Shown here: piece after piece, positions 57,801 through 64,000 of the stretch
How the letters are laid out: each line of letters opens with the position of its first letter
Numbering within the stretch: the stretch's first letter is position 1
Assembly: GCF_025151995.1 (NCBI RefSeq)
Contig: NZ_CP102290.1
Location: 2,108,001-2,172,000, forward strand
Reading direction: 5' to 3'
DNA: 64,000 nucleotides
DNA from: Ruminococcus gauvreauii
Lineage (GTDB): Bacteria; Bacillota; Clostridia; Lachnospirales; Lachnospiraceae
Program-made: the position numbers and the translations under genes
The notes under the pieces: generated by a model
What the model saw: only the letters and a program-made list of their open reading frames with translations
Told to the model about the DNA's origin: nothing
Databases searched by the model: none

Positions 57801-59339
57801 AAGCACTCGCTCAAAAGCGTGTCGCGCGTTGCGGAAAAATAGCAGGCTAAAAGAAATACACCATGTCCGATATGCAGATGATTTTAAAATCGTTTGCAGT
57901 AACCGTGATGAAGCCGAAAGGATTTTCATTGCGACCCAAATATGGCTAAAAGAGGAGCTGAAACTTGATATATCGCCGGAAAAATCCCAAATCACGGATA
58001 TAACTATAGATTACACGGAGTTTCTGGGATTCAAGATTAAGGCAAACCTCAAACGAAACAAATGGGGCGGTGTATCTTATATCGCTGACAAGGCGATGGC
58101 AAGGATATACCGAACGCTTGCCGGGCAGATTACAGAAATAGGCAGGCACAAGGACAGGGAGAGTATGAGCAAGGAAATTGCCAAGTACAATGCGATGGTT
58201 ATGGGAATACACAATTATTATCAGATTGCAACAGGGGTCTACCTAAGTCTTGACACGATAAGTCTCAGAATACTGAGAAAATTGTACACCAAGACGAAGT
58301 ATAAAGGTTTCTCAAAAACCTGCCCCAATCCTGCAATTCAGATACCGCCTAAATACAGGGAAACCAGGCAAATCCGATATATCGGAGATTACCCGGTTCT
58401 ACCCATAGGATACTGCAAAACCAAAAATGCAGTGCAGCATAAGGTGGAAGCACACCCATACGCAGAGGAAAACAGGCACGAGCTTGTAGCCTTGCAAATC
58501 TCCAAGATGTGGAACAGCAAGATGGCATGGGCAGACAACATCGCCTTTGCAGTCAACTGTATCAGTCGATATGCAGCTCAAAAAGGAAAATGTGCAATTA
58601 CCAAGCGTTTTCTGATGATGGATGAGGCGGAAGGACATCACATAAACCCGAGGCACAAGGGTGGAACAGACGAATATGCAAATATCGCAATTCTGTCTCC
58701 CGAAGCCCATTTGCTGGTTAAGGTGACAAACCCAATCCTAATAAAATCCATGTTGGCAGAATTGAAGCCGAACAAAAAGCAAATGGCAAAACTCAACGAA
58801 TTTCGTACTCTGTACGGAACACAAGCAATCGAATAAATCAATCATAATACGAGCAGTTAGTTCGTTACATTTATTTCAACAGCAAGTCTATGATGGAACG
58901 CCGTGTGCGGTGAAAGTCGCATGCACGGTGTGGAGCGGGGGAAAATCTGGAGATTATATCAAAAGATTACCTATCGCTATAGTCTGTTATCGACAGAATG
59001 AGTCTGGTACGAGATGTGGAACTTCCGACGCCTGAAGTTATGGTGCAGCGCGCCATGGCCGTCACGGGCGCAACCGATGAGTACCAGATCTCCCAGATGG
59101 TGCAGGTGGTCAACGACCTGTCGGAGTATTGCCGAAAGAACAGTATTACGGACGGCTCCTATGGTATGCGCAGCCTGATTGACTGGATTGTGAGCAGTGA
59201 AATTACCGGCGATGTATATGAGTCGGCGCTGTATACGATCATCAGCAAGGCGACCACAGATGAAGTAGACCGTGAGGCGCTGATCAGTGCAGTTTTGGAA
59301 CCGATTTTTACAAAGAAGCGAAAGAGAGCAACCGCATAA
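54803..59339 (+). CDS. MoxR-like AAA ATPase gene split by a group II intron (exons 54803-56318 and 58981-59339)
   Basis: Joining 54803-56318 to 58981-59339 gives 1875 bases, an uninterrupted 624-residue protein. The N-terminal half (about 1-280) is a domain of unknown function. Walker A is GPSGTGKT at residues 294-301, a long insertion follows, and sensor 1 lies in VVVTTNIGY. The intron cuts codon 506, just after YEGCRSMN; the downstream exon continues QSVIDRMSL. MoxR-type ATPases act as chaperones that insert cofactors or remodel protein complexes, usually together with a VWA-domain partner, which is encoded next at 59368. AAGGAAATAACGT precedes the start. Expression of an intact protein requires splicing. 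Confidence 0.85.
56965..58836 (+). CDS. ltrA: Group II intron reverse transcriptase/maturase (LtrA type)
   Basis: A 623-residue maturase starting at GTG 56965. The RT domain includes KPNGKTRPLGIPT, the PQGGILSPLLANIYL block and the catalytic YADD in VRYADDFKIV. The maturase X domain follows (about 380-480), and a C-terminal HNH endonuclease includes GKCAITKRF and EGHHINPRHKGG (about 560-600). These activities support splicing of the host intron and its spread by retrohoming. It is intact. It clearly differs from the second maturase at 62249. Confidence 0.95.
   Translation: MNNTRRRTNKPKQNRKKVHTQMYNMNGVRHALYEQSKAGMNFNNLSKLVVSKQNILLAYRNVRGNKGAKTPGTDGLTMAEVDSLSAEEVVENVRRKFNWYNPKPVRRVEIPKPNGKTRPLGIPTIWDRIIQQCILQVLEPICEAKFLPNSKGFRPNKSAEDAIASFMFNINRRHMTWVVDVDIKGFFDNVNHTKLMRLIWNMGIHDKQLLVVIRKMLKAPIQMPNGTLVYPDMGTPQGGILSPLLANIYLHELDVWLSSQWERMPTKHEYKEPPGRNGESTRSKACRALRKNSRLKEIHHVRYADDFKIVCSNRDEAERIFIATQIWLKEELKLDISPEKSQITDITIDYTEFLGFKIKANLKRNKWGGVSYIADKAMARIYRTLAGQITEIGRHKDRESMSKEIAKYNAMVMGIHNYYQIATGVYLSLDTISLRILRKLYTKTKYKGFSKTCPNPAIQIPPKYRETRQIRYIGDYPVLPIGYCKTKNAVQHKVEAHPYAEENRHELVALQISKMWNSKMAWADNIAFAVNCISRYAAQKGKCAITKRFLMMDEAEGHHINPRHKGGTDEYANIAILSPEAHLLVKVTNPILIKSMLAELKPNKKQMAKLNEFRTLYGTQAIE
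58898..58932 (+). ncRNA. Domain V-like hairpin of group II intron 1
   Basis: GCCGTGTGCG, then GTGAAAG, then a complementary strand ending CACGGT: the compact stem with GAAA-type loop that forms the catalytic core of group II introns. It lies 48 bases before the 3' splice site, leaving room for domain VI. Confidence 0.8.
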
Positions 59340-59367
59340 ATGTATTTAGAAAGGAGGTCAACCCTGT

Positions 59368-61533
59368 ATGGCGAGGGTGAATCACAAGTTAGTAAAACAG
59401 CGGCTCAATGAGCAGCGCAGTAAAATTTCAGACCGACAATTCTTCTCGTCCCGTCTTTTGGCGGGACATTTTGAAGATCTGGCGGCAGCACAGACAAGGC
59501 GGTATCACTATAACCGACGGGTCCGTGTGAATCTTTACTGGAAACCGAGAGAAAAGCATGTGGCATCAACGGACAATATGTTTGTGCGTATCAATGCCGG
59601 GCATCCTATGGTCACGAAGGTAAAGGGGAGGGAAAACCGCTACCAGATCGTATGCGGTATGTTCGCTCATGAGCTGGGACATGTCCTTTATACAGATTTT
59701 CTTGCAGCACAGACACATGCCAATTATTTAGGAAGCGGTCGCTGGTATCCCTATCCGCCAGACCTGAAGACAACGGCGGATGCACGGAACGAGAAAGCAT
59801 TCTGGAATTATGTGAGAACCGATCCCAAAAATCTGGAGATGGTGCAGATGATTGCCCATTATATCTCCAATGTAATTGAGGATGGGTATATTGAAAACCG
59901 GGTGCTGAACAATTTCCCAGGTACACTGGGATACGGGCTTGAAAAGCTGCGGGAGCGGCATTTCGAGCAAATACTGACCGTGACGCAGCTGATCGAGCAG
60001 GAGGATGAAGAAAGTCATATTTTTGAAAGCATTCTTCAGATCATGCTGTCTTATGCAAAATTTGGCGAAATCAAGTATGGGGACGAACCGCTCAGCGATG
60101 AAAGAATTCAGGCGGTGTTCGGTTTAATTACCGATATTGACAGCGCCTTAATGAGCAGGTCCGGAAAAGACCGGCTGAATGTCGTCAATATGGTACTGGT
60201 AAGGTGCTGGGACTATATCGAATCATTTTGTGAAGAATGCAAAAAACGTCAGGAAGAGGCTATAACCTCCGGAGGTTCCGCCAGCCTTGCAGAAACCTTG
60301 TCGGAAGTGTTGGGCGCAATTGCCGGCGGTTCCGAAATTGGTGAAGGAAGCAGCACGCCGGTGCCGGAAGCATCCGACGGGTCAGAAGAATCTGCGACGG
60401 CCGGCAAACGGGCACAGACTCATGCAGACGCCGAGAGCGAGGATGACTCAAGAGAAACAGAGGGCTTCCAGACTGACTCTGAAACGGAAGAAAAGCCATC
60501 TGGGTCTGGGGGAAGCAATAATTCTTCAGATAAAGAAACTGCCCCTATAGATGGTGGCAGTTCCGGTGCTGAGAAACAGGAAACTGCGGATACTGAGCAG
60601 GGACGCATCCCCTACCACCAGTCAGAATCACTTTCAGAACCTGTTGGTGGGTCAATAGAAAGAAACGACGATTATGAGCGGGAGCAGTATGATCGTGCTG
60701 CATCCGATATCGAACGTCTTCTGGACAAGATGGCGGAAAAAGCGGTCTGCGAGCAATTGGAGAATGAAAGGATTCAGGAGTTGAATGATGTGGCTCAGAA
60801 TATTTCTTATGGGAATATCCATGAAGGGGTACCTATCCGAATCAATCGGATTGCCTCTGTGGATGAGGAGCTTATAGAACAGTATAATGCTATTGCGGGA
60901 CCTTTGATCAATATTTCCCGCCAGCTGCAGAAGAGTTTGCAGAAGCAGCTCAAGGAAAATCGAAGAGGCGGCAAGCTGACCGGTCTTATCATGGGCCGCC
61001 GTTTGGATGTGCACGCACTGTGCAGGAATGACGGTAAGGTGTTTTATAAGAACAACCTGCCCAATGAGATCCCGGAGCTGGCAGTCGGCCTGCTTCTGGA
61101 TGAGTCAGGGTCTATGTGTTCCTGTGATCGCTGTACTTATGCCAGAGCCTCAGCTATTATTCTGTATGATTTCTGTCAGAGCCTGGACATCCCGGTAATG
61201 GTCTATGGTCATTCCACCGATTATACCGATGTCGGAAATACAGTAGCACTATATTCCTATGCGGAATTTGATGGCTTTGATCATGATGATAAATACCGCA
61301 TGATGGATATTGCGGCCAGAGGAAGCAACCGTGACGGAGCCGCACTCCGTTTTGTAGCGGAGCAGCTGTCTAAGCGGCCGGAAGCAGTAAAAATCCTCAT
61401 ACTGGTTTCAGACGGACAGCCTGCTGACAGCGGTTATGGTGGTTCTGCAGCTGAGGAGGATCTTCGCGGCATCAAGCAGGAGTATCAACGCAAAGGTATC
61501 TTGTTTGTTGCAGCCGCTATTGGTGATGATAGT
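59368..61533 (+). CDS. HELGH metallopeptidase-like plus VWA domain protein, 5' exon
   Basis: 722 codons before group II intron 2; the 3' exon lies beyond the window. Residues 101-105 are HELGH, followed by NVIEDGYIENR (about 168-178), which could supply the third zinc ligand. A long acidic Ser/Glu/Gly linker spans about 310-430. The C-terminal VWA domain has the MIDAS motif DESGSM at residues 578-583 and LVSDGQPADSG further on. This peptidase-like plus VWA fusion beside a MoxR ATPase resembles the DUF2201-type arrangement. Together with the ATPase (28 bases upstream) it probably forms a remodelling or maturation complex of the element. Confidence 0.85.
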
Positions 61534-64000
61534 GTGACACGTTCCTGCGGAAAAAGCGCAGGCACAAAAGAAATAGAACGTAATAGTTCTCTTTTGGAGA
61601 ACTGATAATCCGAAGAGTCGAATGATGGGGTAACGCCTTGAAAGGCTCTCACTAATACTCCGACTGGCGTTACTGCGTGCAATAGCAGAAAGGTCAGAAG
61701 CTCGGTGAAGACGGCAGAATGCAACCGTAACATAGATTTAGTAATACTATGTCGAAAGCTGCCCAGAGGTGGATGGTGTTGCAGATATGCCGGGTGTCGA
61801 TTGCTCACGGTGAGAATGTGTTAAAATCACTGACGAACTTCCGAATGTACGGGTCTGAAAGCCGATTTCGTAGAAATGCGATAGCCCTGTAAAGGGTGCA
61901 TGTGAGGTTGAGTAAAATATTGTCGTTATGAAAGACCTTGCGCCGTTATAGGCGGCGATGTGCATGCGGGCTCATAGGAAGCACCTAAAAGCAGTCAATG
62001 ATAGGATTATCGGAACGTGGAAAGCTGGAAACATGGAGGTCATTGCAGACTTATGAAATGGTACAGGAGATTGTGCAAACTAAATCCTGTTTTGTTCCAG
62101 TGAGAGTGCCGGCACAGTACCAGTGAAGCTTATGAAAGTAGGTGGAGGGATAGCCGGTAGTCGGTTTAGCAATGCAATGTGTGTAGTAGGCAATCCATAG
62201 CTTCGAGTATGACAAAGAAAATCATGCTCCGGAAGGAGGGTGATGCCTATGGCAACCAAAAAGAAACAGACACTCAGAAACAGTGAATACTATGATATGC
62301 AATCCACTTTTGATGAACTGTATGCAAAAAGTCAAAACGGGCAGGTGTTCCAGAACCTTATGGGAATAATCTGCTCCGAGGAAAACATCCAATTAGCATA
62401 TAGGAATATCAAGAGAAATGGAGGCAGTGTAACCCCAGGTGTGGATGGAATAACAATCCGAGACATTGAACAAATGCCTGCGGAAAAATATATCCGCACT
62501 GTGCAGAAGAAGCTGGCATGGTATAAACCAAAACCTGTAAAGCGAGTAGAAATTCCAAAACCAAATGGCGGTATCAGACCCCTCGGTATCCCCACTATGT
62601 TTGATAGGTTGGTACAGCAAAGCATCAAACAGGTATTAGAGCCAATCTGTGAAGCCAAATTTCATGAGTATAGCTATGGCTTCAGGCCAAATAGGTCGGC
62701 AGAAAATGCAATCTCCAAGGTTCAGAACCTGATACACTTCACTAAGCTGTACTATGTGGTGGACATGGACATTAAAGGATTTTTTGATAATGTAAACCAC
62801 AGTAAACTCATCAAGCAAATGTGGTCATTGGGTATTCGAGATAAAACTTTGCTATGTATCATAAAAGAAATGCTGAAAGCGCCTATTATTCTGCCGGATG
62901 GTAGTAAGGTGTTACCGCAAAAAGGAACACCACAAGGCGGTGTTCTCTCACCTCTGCTTGCCAATATAGTGCTCAATGAACTGGATTGGTGGATTAGTTC
63001 GCAATGGGAAACTCACCCGACGCATACTCCATATAAGATTATTGAGCACAAAGAAGGGCACCAGGATAGAGGGAGTATCTACAGGGCACTGAAACGCAGT
63101 AATCTCAAAGAAATGTACATAGTGCGGTATGCTGACGACTTCAAAATCTTTTGCCGAAAAAGGGATGATGCCAATAAAGCCTACTTTGCTATCAAGCAAT
63201 GGCTGGCTGAGCGGCTCAAACTGGAAATCAGCGAGGAAAAGTCGAAGGTAGTAAGTCTAAAGCGGCATTACTCAGAGTTTCTAGGATTCGAGCTAAAAGT
63301 GGTTCAGAAGCGTAAAAAATGGGTGGTAAGGTCGCATATGTGCCAGAAAGCCATTCAAAGAGAAACGCATGTGCTGATAGAGCAAATTAAGGACATGCAG
63401 CATCCTCAAGATGCTGCCAACGGAGCCTTGGCCGTAACCAAGTATAATGCAATGGTTATTGGTATCCACAACTACTATCAGATTGCCACGGATGTCAACT
63501 TAGACTGCAAAACAATCCGTCGAAACATAAACATATGCTTGCATAACAGATTAAGGCACAAAATCACAAAAACGGGGCAAGTTGTAGGAAAATATATTCG
63601 ACAACGGTACGGACAGAGTAAAGATATTCAGTTCATCTATGGATGTCCAATAGCACCAATAGGTTCTGTCCAACACAAAAAACCAATGTCGAAGAAGCGG
63701 ACAATTAACAGCTATACACCAGAGGGACGAGCAGAAATTCATGATGGGTTGAAATTGAATATGTCTATTCTCTTACAGCTTATGAAGACAAGCACCCCTA
63801 TGGGAAGTGTGGAATTTATGGATAACAGACTTTCCCTATGGTGCGCTCAATATGGAAAATGTGCTATTACTGGGCGAGAACTGATGGTAGATGAGATACA
63901 TTGTCATCACAAGATACCAAAAGAACCACCCTTTTATGGCACAGACCGCTATGAAAATCTGATAATCGTCCATGTTGACGTTCACAGGCTAATCCATGCA
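61534..64000 (+). mobile_element. Group II intron 2, 5' part, inserted in the VWA gene
   Basis: Starts GTGACACG at a codon boundary after residue 722 of the VWA protein. The first 150 bases align by eye with intron 1 (shared GGAGAACTGATAATC and GAATGATGGGGTAACGCC). The intron continues past the window end. An EBS1 candidate ATTGTC (61919-61924) could pair with GATAGT before the splice site. It carries its own maturase gene at 62249. Confidence 0.82.
62249..64000 (+). CDS. ltrA: Group II intron 2 reverse transcriptase/maturase, 3' end beyond window
   Basis: At least 584 codons, open to the end of the window. GGAAGGAGGGTG precedes ATG 62249. It has KPNGGIRPLGIPT, PQGGVLSPLLANIVL, the catalytic YADD in VRYADDFKIF, and a C-terminal HNH region with GKCAITGREL and HCHHKIPKEP at the edge of the window. 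It is homologous to the maturase of intron 1 but differs throughout, so the two introns arrived separately and neither is a recent copy of the other. Confidence 0.93.
   Translation, partial: MATKKKQTLRNSEYYDMQSTFDELYAKSQNGQVFQNLMGIICSEENIQLAYRNIKRNGGSVTPGVDGITIRDIEQMPAEKYIRTVQKKLAWYKPKPVKRVEIPKPNGGIRPLGIPTMFDRLVQQSIKQVLEPICEAKFHEYSYGFRPNRSAENAISKVQNLIHFTKLYYVVDMDIKGFFDNVNHSKLIKQMWSLGIRDKTLLCIIKEMLKAPIILPDGSKVLPQKGTPQGGVLSPLLANIVLNELDWWISSQWETHPTHTPYKIIEHKEGHQDRGSIYRALKRSNLKEMYIVRYADDFKIFCRKRDDANKAYFAIKQWLAERLKLEISEEKSKVVSLKRHYSEFLGFELKVVQKRKKWVVRSHMCQKAIQRETHVLIEQIKDMQHPQDAANGALAVTKYNAMVIGIHNYYQIATDVNLDCKTIRRNINICLHNRLRHKITKTGQVVGKYIRQRYGQSKDIQFIYGCPIAPIGSVQHKKPMSKKRTINSYTPEGRAEIHDGLKLNMSILLQLMKTSTPMGSVEFMDNRLSLWCAQYGKCAITGRELMVDEIHCHHKIPKEPPFYGTDRYENLIIVHVDVHRLIHA

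Larger units (their letters stand above)
56319..58980 (+). mobile_element. Group II intron 1, complete, inserted in the AAA ATPase gene
   Basis: 2662 bases. It begins GTGCGACT, a typical group II 5' end, and ends CTATCGCTAT before the 3' exon. The excised boundaries restore the ATPase reading frame exactly. It contains a maturase gene (56965-58836) and a domain V-like hairpin at 58898-58932. An EBS1 candidate, GGTTTA at 56634-56639, could pair with the TGAACC just before the splice site. The HNH-bearing maturase and location inside a coding gene argue against class C introns. Confidence 0.88.

Noticed and set aside
56979..58300. Intron 1 as a class C intron inserted behind a terminator
   Set aside because: It interrupts a coding exon and its maturase carries an HNH endonuclease, both unlike class C introns.
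1..64000. CRISPR arrays, rRNA or tRNA genes, integrase attachment sites
   Set aside because: No regularly spaced repeat arrays or recognisable RNA genes were seen. No att site could be fixed because no intact ICE integrase is present in the window.

Overview
The window reads as a genomic island or integrative conjugative element (ICE) region from a low-to-moderate GC gut Clostridia (Lachnospiraceae/Oscillospiraceae type). The grounds are strong AGGAGG ribosome sites, sortase-anchored surface proteins, relics of Tn1549-like and serine-recombinase elements, Cpr-like and Bce-like peptide-resistance modules, and group II introns with LtrA-type maturases. No rRNA, tRNA or CRISPR array was recognised. 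All calls are by eye; no database search was run.

Region 1 (1-5.3 kb): the 3' end of a VanX-like dipeptidase gene, then a tyrosine recombinase gene followed by a 308-bp segment bounded by 28-bp perfect inverted repeats. The segment carries a near-consensus promoter that points away from the downstream genes, plus two terminators. It looks like a phase-variable promoter switch, here in the OFF orientation, for a small protein and two secreted surface proteins. The second surface protein ends in an SPQTG sorting signal, and a class B sortase gene lies at 24.2 kb.

Region 2 (5.3-25 kb): a run of regulator-plus-transporter cassettes: a WYL regulator; TetR plus methyltransferase; a winged-helix protein; GntR plus ABC exporter; a CprABC/CprRK-like lantibiotic-resistance locus with a response-regulator box of four 11-bp direct repeats; an XRE/AlbA_2/HTH operon; and an AT-rich TetR cluster (hydrolase, ABC exporter, cation efflux protein, small membrane protein) in which three sites share one operator layout. 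SrtB closes the region.

Region 3 (25-27.4 kb): relics on the minus strand: a sigma-factor fragment, an intact sigma-like gene, a membrane-tethered XRE protein and the C-terminal end of a large serine recombinase.

Region 4 (27.4-37.6 kb and 50.5-64 kb): two plus-strand blocks of tightly overlapping genes, probably one element backbone. It encodes a methylase-like protein without a catalytic NPPY, a full NAD-dependent DNA ligase, a YodL protein, two YkgJ cysteine-cluster proteins, an SSB, and a MoxR-like AAA ATPase next to a protein that joins an HELGH metallopeptidase-like domain to a VWA domain. Similar promoter-plus-terminator leaders precede the first gene of the 27.8-kb block and the ssb gene. 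Both the ATPase and the VWA genes are split by different group II introns; for the first, removing the intron restores the frame exactly.

Region 5 (37.6-50.5 kb): a mosaic between those blocks: a double-MerR regulator with an ABC-2 exporter, GNAT/TrmO/MerR-GyrI genes, mobC with an oriT-like hairpin cluster, truncated Tn1549-like genes, an AT-rich methyltransferase, and a BceRSAB-like module.
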